Below are positions 5,159 through 11,966 of a stretch of 24,279 nucleotides of DNA, piece by piece. The translations under genes were made by a program, and so were the position numbers. The notes beneath the pieces are model-generated. The model saw only the letters and a program-made list of their open reading frames with translations, had not been told where the DNA came from and ran no database searches. The DNA comes from a virus. Each line of letters opens with the position of its first letter. The first letter of the stretch is position 1. The DNA lies in the IMG/VR virus record IMGVR_UViG_3300019768_000021, positions 1 to 24,279 of that record, one strand, 5' to 3'.

Positions 5159-5427
5159 ATAAAATACTGAGGTTGTGGCGAGAAAGTCAGGTTAATATTT
5201 TGTTGGTATTGGTATTATGGTTATATTTGATGTCTATGACCTACAAGCGTAAAGGAAAGGTAAATACATTTCCTTTAGATAGAGAGATTGAGTTAGTGGT
5301 TACTAAGGGAGATAAATGTTTTAAGAAGGTGATGACGTATGATAAAGCTTTGCGTTGGGCGAAATTACCTGGTTATCGTTACCAATATTGTGAGGTTGGT
5401 TTTTGTTCATTAAAAGAAAATATATAG
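5155..5427 (+). CDS. Small membrane-anchored protein, 90 residues
   Basis: I choose the ATG at 5155 because it overlaps the preceding stop; an in-frame ATG at 5134 would add seven residues. The N-terminus (MNKILRLWRESQ) carries positive charges and is followed by one hydrophobic span (VNILLVLVLWLYLMSM, residues about 13-28). A basic stretch (TYKRKGKV) and a soluble domain with three Cys come after it (KCFKKVMTYDKALRWAKLPG, CEVGFCS). This suits an inner-membrane protein with one anchor. Phage proteins of this shape include holins and spanin subunits, but no family was recognised and lysis genes are not usually found between the terminase genes. The following gene begins two bases after its stop. 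Confidence 0.6.
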   Translation: MNKILRLWRESQVNILLVLVLWLYLMSMTYKRKGKVNTFPLDREIELVVTKGDKCFKKVMTYDKALRWAKLPGYRYQYCEVGFCSLKENI

Positions 5428-5429
5428 AT

Positions 5430-5603
5430 ATGACACCGAAAGAGCAAGCAGAGAGCTTAGTTAAAAAACATAAATCGAAAGCTAACGCTTTAATTGACGT
5501 AAATAGCACCTTATGGGTTTTAAGCAATCTTAGGGCGACCACTGAGATATTAAAGCAGTATCGTTTTTGGTTTGAGGTTAAGATAGAATTAGAGAAATTA
5601 TAA
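5430..5603 (+). CDS. Conserved small phage protein, 57 residues
   Basis: The likely start is the ATG at 5430, two bases after the previous stop; an upstream in-frame ATG at 5403 overlaps that gene and adds nine residues. The product begins MTPKEQAESLVKKHKS, has a central ALIDVNSTLWVL, and ends WFEVKIELEKL. From memory, small proteins that start MTPKEKA..LV.K, contain an A-L-I-x-V-D/N stretch and end in W-x-E-V-K-x-E-L-x-K-L are widespread in phages and prophages of Bacteroidota, always without known function. It is helical and cytoplasmic. A promoter and terminator pair follows within 110 bases, so the first rightward transcript probably ends here. Confidence 0.7.
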   Translation: MTPKEQAESLVKKHKSKANALIDVNSTLWVLSNLRATTEILKQYRFWFEVKIELEKL

Positions 5604-5609
5604 ATAATG

Positions 5610-5639
5610 TTGCAGTTTAAATATATTTTTGTATATTCG
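5610..5639 (+). promoter_or_regulatory. Candidate promoter just upstream of a terminator
   Basis: TTG at 5610-5612 and TATATTCG at 5632-5639 are separated by 19 bases and match the Bacteroidota promoter with one change (TTCG for TTTG). A perfect TATTTTTG at 5624-5631 lies inside but is too close to this TTG. Transcription would begin near 5645, and a terminator hairpin lies only about 40 bases on. Confidence 0.4.
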
Positions 5640-5682
5640 TAGTGTTAAATTTTGGTTTAATTTTTTCATTTAGTTTATTTTG

Positions 5683-5710
5683 CCCTAGTTTTTTAATAGC
5701 TAGGGTTTTT
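5683..5710 (+). terminator. Intrinsic terminator between the small genes
   Basis: CCCTAG (5683-5688) pairs with CTAGGG (5700-5705), with an 11-base loop, and is followed by TTTTT (5706-5710) and further T-rich sequence. It would end the transcript that carries the small terminase gene and the genes to 5603. Confidence 0.65.
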
Positions 5711-5753
5711 GCTTGTTTGGTTTTTTTTTGTATATTTACTTTAAATTAGTATT

Positions 5754-5927
5754 ATGGATGATTTAGATATTATTATAGAATCTTTTGAGCAGAATGACGA
5801 TGATGGTGTTTGTATGTTTCGCGGTTCGAGTTTGATTATTAATGGTGAAAAGGTTGATAGCAATGGGGATCATATTAAAGCTATATTAGAATATTTAGGA
5901 TATAACGCAACAGTTTATTATAATTAG
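5754..5927 (+). CDS. Hypothetical 57-residue acidic protein
   Basis: The ATG at 5754 starts a frame that ends in TAG directly abutting the next ATG. The product is acidic at the N-terminus (MDDLDIIIESFEQNDDDG), with a probable strand region (VCMFRGSSLIINGEKV) and a C-terminal helix (HIKAILEYLGYNATVYYN). It has no membrane segment or metal site. No family was recognised. It heads a set of three tiny genes leading into the large terminase gene. A T-rich stretch with a weak -7-like element (about 5731-5744) precedes it and may be its promoter, but the match is poor. Confidence 0.6.
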   Translation: MDDLDIIIESFEQNDDDGVCMFRGSSLIINGEKVDSNGDHIKAILEYLGYNATVYYN

Positions 5928-6107
5928 ATGGATTCACAAGAAAAGTTAGATTGTAAAATATTAGAACGTCAAAAATTGATACAGTCTAATATTAAGAATA
6001 ATACTTTTAGTTTTGAAACGGATGGTAGTTTTAAGATTAGGTTAGAATTATTAGACAAGGAAATTGGGCAATTGCAAGATAAAATATTAAAAGAAATTTA
6101 TGAGTAG
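5928..6107 (+). CDS. Hypothetical 59-residue helical protein
   Basis: The ATG immediately follows the previous TAG, and the end overlaps the next gene by eight bases. The product is charged and predicted to form two helices (KLDCKILERQKLIQSNIK and KIRLELLDKEIGQLQDKIL) joined by a short link containing FSFETDGS. The heptad-like pattern of the second helix suggests a coiled coil. It carries a single Cys. No family was recognised; its constant position beside the large terminase gene would suit a packaging or early head role, but that is inference. Confidence 0.6.
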   Translation: MDSQEKLDCKILERQKLIQSNIKNNTFSFETDGSFKIRLELLDKEIGQLQDKILKEIYE

Positions 6108-6267
6108 TTTTAAAACAAGAAAAAGTTTAGATATTAAAATACGTGCTAATGCACTTAAAAATGGAGATGAATTTGCAAAGAAAACATTCATTGCATTAAG
6201 AAAAGATGATACTTGTTGGAGAAGGTTTTTAAGATTCTTTAGAATAATTCCACCTCAAAAAATATAA
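6100..6267 (+). CDS. Hypothetical 55-residue basic protein
   Basis: The ATG at 6100 lies inside the end of the previous gene (eight-base overlap), and its TAA shares one base with the start of the large terminase (TAATG), so translation is probably coupled. The product is strongly basic (MSSFKTRKSLDIKIRANALK and a tail RRFLRFFRIIPPQKI), with one Cys-Trp pair. A basic protein beside the packaging motor gene could bind DNA, but there is no recognisable fold. The short length leaves modest doubt. Confidence 0.58.
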   Translation: MSSFKTRKSLDIKIRANALKNGDEFAKKTFIALRKDDTCWRRFLRFFRIIPPQKI

Positions 6268-7694
6268 TGGCTGGATTAACTGAGCAAGAAAAGAATAGGT
6301 TAAGAGTTATAAAACATAGGGCTGAAAATAGTTTTATGTTTTTTTGTATGTATTTATTTAAGGAAAACAACAATATAAAGTTTTTACCATATAAGCATTT
6401 ATTATTAATTTCAGAGAAGCTTGAAGCTATTGCTAGAGGCGATTTGAAACGCTTAATAATTAATATTTTTCCTCGTAGTGGTAAAACAGAGATGGCTGTA
6501 AAGTTATTTATAGCTTGGGGATTGGCACTTAACCAACGTTCAAAGTTTATTCATTTATCATATTCTGGTGATTTAGCAATTGACAATTCTGCTATGGCTA
6601 AAGAATACATAAATTCGGAGGCTTTTCAAAAGATTTGGAAAATGGATTTGCGTATTGATTCAAAAGCGAAACAAAAATGGTTTAATAAACAAGGTGGTGG
6701 ATGTTATGCAACTTCTACTAATGGTCAGATTACAGGTTTTGGTGCTGGAGATACAGTAGCAAGACAAACAAAAGACTTCAAAGGTTTTAGTGGTGCTATT
6801 ATTATTGATGACCCTAATAAACCAAGTGATACTTTTTCTGACACAGAGCGTAATAAGGTAAATATGCGTTACAATAACACAGTTCGCTCAAGGATAAATA
6901 ATCCACGAGAAACACCTATCATCGTCATTCAACAAAGATTACACGAAGATGATTTAAGTGGATTTTTATTGAATGGTGGTAGTGGTGAGGATTGGGAGCA
7001 TTTAAACTTACCTGCATTGGATGAAAACAACGTACCTCTTTGCCCTGAGAAATTTACTTTTGAAGAGTTGGACAGTTTAAGACAAGCAGATCCATACACT
7101 TTTAATGGTCAATATATGCAAAGCCCTACCCCTGGAGATGGTGGAATGTGGATGAGGCATTGGTTTAAAAGTAAATTATTAGCTGAAATTCCAAGAATAG
7201 ATAGTTGGCAACTATACATAGATGGAGCTTACACTAAGAATACTGCAAACGACCCAACAGGTTTAATGATATGTGCTAAGAGTGATGAAAATCTATATGT
7301 TTTGTCTGCTGTTTCTAAGTATATGGAAATGCCAGAGTTGCTTAAATATATTCCTCAATATATAAACAGTTTAGGTGTATATGTTGATAGCGTTCTAATA
7401 GAGCCTAAAGCAAGTGGTTTATCTATGGCTCAACTTTTAAGAAATCAAACAAACTACAATGTAATTGAACTTAGGGGTAAAATTTTAAGGGAGAGTAAAA
7501 TTGAAAGAGCTAGTAAAGCATCTACATATATAGAAAGTGGAAAGGTTTTCTTAATTCAAGGAATTTGGAACGAACCATTTTTAGAACAAATATCTAAGTT
7601 CCCATTGGCTAAACACGACGAATACGTAGATTTACTTTCTTATGCTATTGATAGAGATTTATTCAAGCGAAGTGTAGCTAAAATAATTTGGTAA
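6267..7694 (+). CDS. terL: Terminase large subunit
   Basis: This is the DNA-packaging motor: an ATPase that drives DNA through the portal, joined to an RNase H-like nuclease that cuts the concatemer. The 475 residues show both parts. Walker A is FPRSGKTE (68-75), Walker B with the catalytic acidic residue region is GAIIIDDP (176-183), and the coupling segment is IVIQQRLHEDD (219-229). The nuclease half has candidate metal-binding acids in YIDGAY (Asp319), LIEPKASG (Glu379) and AKHDEYVDLLSYA (Asp455), in the expected order. The length is normal for the family. It follows three tiny genes with translational overlap and is followed by a 73-base gap before the portal gene. Confidence 0.96.
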   Translation: MAGLTEQEKNRLRVIKHRAENSFMFFCMYLFKENNNIKFLPYKHLLLISEKLEAIARGDLKRLIINIFPRSGKTEMAVKLFIAWGLALNQRSKFIHLSYSGDLAIDNSAMAKEYINSEAFQKIWKMDLRIDSKAKQKWFNKQGGGCYATSTNGQITGFGAGDTVARQTKDFKGFSGAIIIDDPNKPSDTFSDTERNKVNMRYNNTVRSRINNPRETPIIVIQQRLHEDDLSGFLLNGGSGEDWEHLNLPALDENNVPLCPEKFTFEELDSLRQADPYTFNGQYMQSPTPGDGGMWMRHWFKSKLLAEIPRIDSWQLYIDGAYTKNTANDPTGLMICAKSDENLYVLSAVSKYMEMPELLKYIPQYINSLGVYVDSVLIEPKASGLSMAQLLRNQTNYNVIELRGKILRESKIERASKASTYIESGKVFLIQGIWNEPFLEQISKFPLAKHDEYVDLLSYAIDRDLFKRSVAKIIW

Positions 7695-7739
7695 TTAATT
7701 AAATTTATCATACATTATAGGAATATAGATTTTTTTTAT

Positions 7740-7747
7740 TAACTTTG
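7740..7747 (+). promoter_or_regulatory. Possible -7 element before the portal gene
   Basis: TAACTTTG is a perfect match to the Bacteroidota -7 element and lies 20 bases before the ATG at 7768. No TTG is found at the usual distance upstream, so this is only a candidate; a secondary promoter for portal and scaffold would be reasonable. Confidence 0.25.
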
Positions 7748-7767
7748 TAATTAAATTACTTCATAAA

Positions 7768-9408
7768 ATGACTTTTACTGACGAACAAGCGATTGAATTA
7801 ATAAAAGAAAAACAACATCTAAGTCCTGAGATAACTAAATTAAGGAATGATTCAAAAGAATTATATGCTTTGATTGAGGGTGATATGTTTAAAGAAGAGT
7901 TAATTTCTAAGATTGAGCATATTGAGGGTGAGAAAAAAGCTAAAGCACGTAAAAAGTATTCAAGAGATGTTCAAGATTTCTTTGAGAGGTTATTTCAACC
8001 TATTGATAATATTTCTTATGCAACTGGAGGTAATAAAGTTTATGATATTGAAAACGAAGAGGTAAAAAGATTATTTTTAAAGCAGATTGATAATATAAAA
8101 GACAGTAATACATTACAACATTGGGTTATGAATGTTGGAATTAAGCTTAGACACGTTGATCCTAATGGATTAATGTTTATGGAATATAGAACTAGCCCTA
8201 AAACTGAAATTTACCCAACATATAAAAGTATAAATGATATTAGGTGTTACGAAAGGAGAGGTCAATTATTAGAATGGCTACTTTTTGAGCCTTCTATGAT
8301 TGATGAGAAGGAACATTTTAGATTTGTTGATGATTCTGCTGATAGAACATTTAAAAAAGAGGGGGAAACATTTATTTTAGTAGAATCAATGTCTTTTGAG
8401 CATCCTTTTGATGAAGTTCCTGCAATTATAAACTCAAATTTAGTAAAAGTAGGTAAGGATTATAGAATTTCTGATATTACACCGATTTTAGGACTGTCAA
8501 AGGAGTATGCTCGTGACCAATCAATTAAAACTATCTATAAATTCTTACAAGGTTTCCCTATTCATTGGAGATATGTTACAGAATGTGATGATTGTAAAGG
8601 TACTGGAAAAGGGAGTAAAGGAGAATGTAATAAATGTGATGGTAGAGGATTCTTGCAAAAATCTGATGTTACAGATATAGTTACTTTACCAATTCCAACA
8701 CAAGATACACCTGTAATTCCAGAGATTGCTGGTAATATAACTCCAAATTTAGACACATGGACTCAATACAATGATGAATTGAATACATTTGAGAAAGTTG
8801 CATTTAGAACTTTTTGGGGTACTTTGCAAGGATTAGAAGAATCTATTGGAGGTCGTAAAACAACTACTGAAGTTATATTCAATAAGCAACCTATTGAGAA
8901 TAGGCTTAATAAGTATGCTGATTATGCAGAATTTGTAGAATGGAAAATGTCTAATTGGATTTTAGACTTTTATGATAGAAATGAAAAAACAGAAAACAAG
9001 GTAGTTATAAAATATGGTAGAAATTATGTAATTGAACCTAGTGACACTATTTTAGCTCGTTATGAAGAGGCAAAAGGTAAACAAGAGAACGATGTAGTTT
9101 TAGACGAGTTATTCAAACAATATCTACAAGCAACTTACAGGACTAACCCAATCGAGTTAGAAATAAATATTAAGAAATCAGAAATTGAGCCATATTTACA
9201 CCAAGTATTAAAAGATGTATTTGATATTTTTGGTCAAGAAGAGGCGCAAAGAAAAGTATTATTTGGTAAATGGTGGAATACATTAATGATGTCTGATTAT
9301 TTAAAGGATAAAGAAACATTAGAGAATGAATTTAATACGTGGTTTAATAAGAACAAGAAAGTTGTTATTGAGCCTAAAGAAAAATCGGCTGATGGTCAGC
9401 TAAGTTAA
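7768..9408 (+). CDS. Portal protein with inserted four-cysteine motif
   Basis: The portal forms the dodecameric ring at one head vertex, through which DNA enters and leaves and to which the terminase and connector dock. The call rests on position (directly after the large terminase, before scaffold and capsid), on length (546 residues, normal for portals) and on a helical, acidic composition with a C-terminal charged tail. Residues 273-294 hold two CxxCxGxG units (CDDCKGTG at 273-280 and CNKCDGRG at 287-294), the pattern of the DnaJ cysteine-rich region, which would bind one zinc ion. They sit mid-protein, followed by a Pro/Thr-rich segment (about 303-330) and a helix-rich region with IGGRKTTTEV, which may belong to the tunnel-loop area. 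No sequence family could be checked. Confidence 0.82.
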   Translation: MTFTDEQAIELIKEKQHLSPEITKLRNDSKELYALIEGDMFKEELISKIEHIEGEKKAKARKKYSRDVQDFFERLFQPIDNISYATGGNKVYDIENEEVKRLFLKQIDNIKDSNTLQHWVMNVGIKLRHVDPNGLMFMEYRTSPKTEIYPTYKSINDIRCYERRGQLLEWLLFEPSMIDEKEHFRFVDDSADRTFKKEGETFILVESMSFEHPFDEVPAIINSNLVKVGKDYRISDITPILGLSKEYARDQSIKTIYKFLQGFPIHWRYVTECDDCKGTGKGSKGECNKCDGRGFLQKSDVTDIVTLPIPTQDTPVIPEIAGNITPNLDTWTQYNDELNTFEKVAFRTFWGTLQGLEESIGGRKTTTEVIFNKQPIENRLNKYADYAEFVEWKMSNWILDFYDRNEKTENKVVIKYGRNYVIEPSDTILARYEEAKGKQENDVVLDELFKQYLQATYRTNPIELEINIKKSEIEPYLHQVLKDVFDIFGQEEAQRKVLFGKWWNTLMMSDYLKDKETLENEFNTWFNKNKKVVIEPKEKSADGQLS

Positions 9409-9423
9409 TTTAAAACAATTATT

Positions 9424-9837
9424 ATGAGTACAACAATGGTAGTGTGTAACATCTACGAGTTATTAAAAAGAGGTAAGGAATTTACCAAAGAAGGAAAAGT
9501 GTTAAAAAGGTCTAATTCAGTTATAACAAGGGATTGGGCTGACGAAAAAAACAATGATTGGAAAAATTCTGGTCTATGGTTTGAAATAGATGATGAAAAG
9601 ACATCGGAATATTACAAAAAAGGTGAGTTAAAACGTCAAATGCGTAAAGAGGCAGAAGATAAAAAGAATAAACTTACTGAAATGGCAAGTAATATGCTTG
9701 ACAATGCAAGTAAAGTTATTGAATTAGATGAAGATGTTGATGAATTAATTAGATTGAAAGCTGAATATAAAGAGCAGTTCGGTAAAAAACCATTTCATAA
9801 ATGGGGTATTGATGAATTAACCGAAAAACTTAAATAA
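9424..9837 (+). CDS. Small head-module protein, 137 residues
   Basis: It lies between the portal and scaffold genes, with gaps of 15 bases before and one base after. The N-terminal part has mixed strands (VVCNIYELL, SGLWFEIDDE), and the rest is a long charged helix (EYYKKGELKRQMRKEAEDKK and on). The C-terminus (ELIRLKAEYKEQFGKKPFHK and WGIDELTEKLK) resembles the small helix-loop-helix (SAP/HeH/Rho-N-like) ends seen in various phage structural proteins, in which G-K-K-P-F/x-x-W-x-x-x-x-L is typical. Such a domain could bind nucleic acid or a protein partner. A head-assembly or minor structural role follows from position only. Confidence 0.6.
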   Translation: MSTTMVVCNIYELLKRGKEFTKEGKVLKRSNSVITRDWADEKNNDWKNSGLWFEIDDEKTSEYYKKGELKRQMRKEAEDKKNKLTEMASNMLDNASKVIELDEDVDELIRLKAEYKEQFGKKPFHKWGIDELTEKLK

Positions 9838-9838
9838 G

Positions 9839-10636
9839 ATGGCTTTAGAAAACATACAAGAAATAGAAAAAGCATTAGGTTTAGAAGAAGGTAAATTTAA
9901 TGAGATAATTACGAGTGAAGAAAATCATTCAATAGATATTAGTGGTTTATATATATCAAAAAAATCTGACCACGATGCTTTAACAGAAAACCTTAAAAAA
10001 ACATATCGTCAAGAAGGTGTTGAGGTAGCTGTTAAAACTGCAAGAAATGAATTAGGATTAGAATTTGAAGGTAAGAAAACTCTTAAACCATTATTAGAGG
10101 CTTATGCCAAAAAGATTGAAAATGATGCTAAGATTGAGCCTAATGAAAAATACGATACATTAAAAGTAGATTTTGAAAAAAGAGGAAATTTAATTACCGA
10201 ATGGGAAGAAAAGTATAACGACCTACAATCTAACTTTAAACAAAAAGAAAGCCAAAGAACTATTGACAACACCTTGTTAAAAGAAATACCAGGTAACACA
10301 TCAATTCCAAAAGATGATATATTAGCTATTCTTAAATCTAAATATGATTTTAACGTTGGAGAAGATGGTTTTGAAATCATAAAAGATGGTCAAGTTCAAA
10401 AAAACGATGCTAACATGAACTTACTTACTGCAAAGGAGTTTATGACTACATTTATAAATCCATATCTTAAAAAAGTTGATGGTGGTGCTGGTGGTGATGA
10501 CTCTAAAAGTGGAGGTAAAGAATCATCACTAGACGTTTTTAATAAACGTATGGAAGAAAAAAGTGTCAATATAGGTAGTGAGGCATATAATAATGAAATG
10601 TCTAAAGCTATTAAAGATGGAACATTGAAATTTTAA
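9839..10636 (+). CDS. Probable scaffold protein
   Basis: A scaffold guides capsid subunits into a shell of correct size and leaves before or during packaging. This 265-residue protein sits immediately before the capsid gene and has the usual character of scaffolds: no cysteines, very high charge, long helical and coiled-coil stretches (about 40-145, including LKVDFEKRGNLITEWEEKYN), and a flexible Gly/Asp/Ser linker (about 214-228, GGAGGDDSKSGG) before a short C-terminal helical segment, which in scaffolds often binds the capsid. No protease catalytic motif is visible, and no separate prohead protease gene is present nearby. A terminator follows directly, separating it from the capsid gene. 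Confidence 0.7.
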   Translation: MALENIQEIEKALGLEEGKFNEIITSEENHSIDISGLYISKKSDHDALTENLKKTYRQEGVEVAVKTARNELGLEFEGKKTLKPLLEAYAKKIENDAKIEPNEKYDTLKVDFEKRGNLITEWEEKYNDLQSNFKQKESQRTIDNTLLKEIPGNTSIPKDDILAILKSKYDFNVGEDGFEIIKDGQVQKNDANMNLLTAKEFMTTFINPYLKKVDGGAGGDDSKSGGKESSLDVFNKRMEEKSVNIGSEAYNNEMSKAIKDGTLKF

Positions 10637-10660
10637 GTTTGTTTTTCATATATATTTTGA

Positions 10661-10685
10661 CCCTACTAGAAATAGTGGGGTTTTT
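10661..10685 (+). terminator. Intrinsic terminator after the scaffold gene
   Basis: CCCTACTA (10661-10668) and TAGTGGGG (10673-10680) form an 8-bp stem (one G-U pair) closed by a GAAA tetraloop, followed by TTTTTCTTTT. It lies 25 bases after the scaffold stop, so transcripts from the terminase and portal genes should largely end before the capsid gene. Confidence 0.8.
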
Positions 10686-10728
10686 CTTTTGTAATTAACA
10701 AATGTTTTGTATAGTTGTTTAACTACGT

Positions 10729-10755
10729 GTAAAATTTCGTTTTAATGAATTTTAC
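10729..10755. repeat. Inverted repeat between scaffold and capsid genes
   Basis: GTAAAATT (10729-10736) and AATTTTAC (10748-10755) are perfectly complementary, extendable by two more pairs (one G-U) to 10727 and 10757, with an 11-base loop. It lies 45 bases upstream of the capsid promoter's -33 element and could be a protein-binding site; no T tract follows on either strand. Confidence 0.45.
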
Positions 10756-10799
10756 GCAATATTATTAAAATCTATTACTTATTATTTCTCAATAGAGTA

Positions 10800-10829
10800 T
10801 TGTTATATCAATAATTATTTGTAACTTTG
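10800..10829 (+). promoter_or_regulatory. Strong late promoter of the capsid and tail genes
   Basis: TTG (10800-10802) and TAACTTTG (10822-10829), spaced by 19 bases, are the best match to the Bacteroidota promoter consensus in the window. Transcription should begin near 10836, giving a leader of about 100 bases before the capsid ATG. No strong terminator is seen between the capsid gene and the hairpin at 14476, so the promoter could serve the whole tail module. Confidence 0.75.
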
Positions 10830-10855
10830 TTTGGATATCTTATCTAGACAAACAC

Positions 10856-10892
10856 GCATTGTGCTAAATGCAAGGTCAAAGGCTGGTAAGCC
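10856..10892 (+). promoter_or_regulatory. Two hairpins in the capsid mRNA leader
   Basis: GCATT (10856-10860) pairs with AATGC (10867-10871), and GGCT (10881-10884) pairs with AGCC (10889-10892) around a 4-base loop. Together they form a compact structured 5' leader that may stabilise the most abundant phage mRNA or control its translation. The distance to the ATG is 42 bases, so they do not hide the start itself. Confidence 0.4.
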
Positions 10893-10934
10893 ATAAGTAT
10901 TTTTAAATAAAGTTTAATTTTAAATCATATACAA

Positions 10935-11966
10935 ATGGCAAATAGAACAACAGCCAATTTAGTAAAAGCACAAGCTAAATTATTAGGTGCTTTTCAAGCT
11001 CAAGAGCTACGTTTCAGGAATCCTGTTACATATTTAGCTTTTAAATTATCTGGAGCAATTATGTTCCCAAATTACGATATGTTACGAACTAGAGAAGATC
11101 GTACAGTCGAAACGAATTACAAACTAAGAGCAAATCGCTCATTAGGTACAGGTGGTAGAATCCACAATCATACAGGTGTGAAAGCTGATACTGGAACGCT
11201 TACTCCTTCTTGGACTACTTATGGAGATAAGTTTAACATGTCTTTAAAACAATCAGATACTTCTTTATACAATGCAGAAGAGCAAATGGCTCACGAAGTA
11301 CAAGAAGTTGTATCTAACTTTGCAGAAGGATTAGAAACTGTCGCTACTAATTACATTTTTAATAACCGTTCACAAGTTAATATTGCAACAGCAGAAGGTG
11401 CTTTTGATGGTGTTGATTTCGCTTGGGAAATTACAGAGTCTACTCACGGAGATAGAGCAATTCAAATTACAAAATCTGTAATGCACGCTAATAAGTATAG
11501 TGGAACTAACTTAGCTGTTTTCTGTGATACTATTTCTTTTAATAAGTTTGAAAAAGATGCTGCTCAAGGTGCTCAAAATGCAACCAACTTATCTTTCCAA
11601 TTTAATGGAGTTACATTTATCCATTCTGTTGAATTAGGTGCTTTAGGTGCTGGTTTAGTCAGTGCTTATAGTAAAGGTTTTTGGATTGTAGCAGAAATGG
11701 GAACATTTGGTGTTTTACCTTGGATTCCTGTTCAAAACCGTAGAGGTGTTTCAACTAAAGAGAATGATTACGCTACTTTAATGAATCCTATTGATGGATT
11801 TAGTTACGCAGTTCACTCTTATGAAACAAGGGCTGATGATAGTGCTAATAATGGTTATACGCAAGATGTTGTAACCCAATTTGAAATTAGTATTGACCAA
11901 GCATTCGAGGATGCTCCACTGTCAACAGCAAACGAAACAGTATTCCAAGCATTTGCATTAGTATAG
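10935..11966 (+). CDS. Major capsid protein
   Basis: This protein builds the icosahedral head shell. The call rests on its place after the scaffold, its own strong promoter and structured leader, its length of 343 residues, and its composition: no cysteine-rich or coiled-coil sections, one Cys, and many Asn, Ala and Gly residues typical of HK97-fold shell proteins. The N-terminal arm region (about 1-75) is followed by a predicted long helix (EEQMAHEVQEVVSNFAEGLE, about 116-135) that fits the spine helix, and a later alpha/beta region with GTFGVLPWIPVQ. I see no sign of a cleaved N-terminal delta domain, which agrees with the separate scaffold gene and the absence of a protease gene. The next ATG follows the stop directly. 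Confidence 0.87.
   Translation: MANRTTANLVKAQAKLLGAFQAQELRFRNPVTYLAFKLSGAIMFPNYDMLRTREDRTVETNYKLRANRSLGTGGRIHNHTGVKADTGTLTPSWTTYGDKFNMSLKQSDTSLYNAEEQMAHEVQEVVSNFAEGLETVATNYIFNNRSQVNIATAEGAFDGVDFAWEITESTHGDRAIQITKSVMHANKYSGTNLAVFCDTISFNKFEKDAAQGAQNATNLSFQFNGVTFIHSVELGALGAGLVSAYSKGFWIVAEMGTFGVLPWIPVQNRRGVSTKENDYATLMNPIDGFSYAVHSYETRADDSANNGYTQDVVTQFEISIDQAFEDAPLSTANETVFQAFALV

Larger units (their letters stand above)
10637..10934. other. Control region between scaffold and capsid genes
   Basis: These 298 bases contain no gene. In order they hold a terminator (10661-10685), an inverted repeat (10727-10757), a near-consensus promoter (10800-10829) and a leader with two hairpins (10856-10892). The layout insulates the capsid and tail transcript from the packaging transcript and gives the capsid gene its own start. 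Confidence 0.7.
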
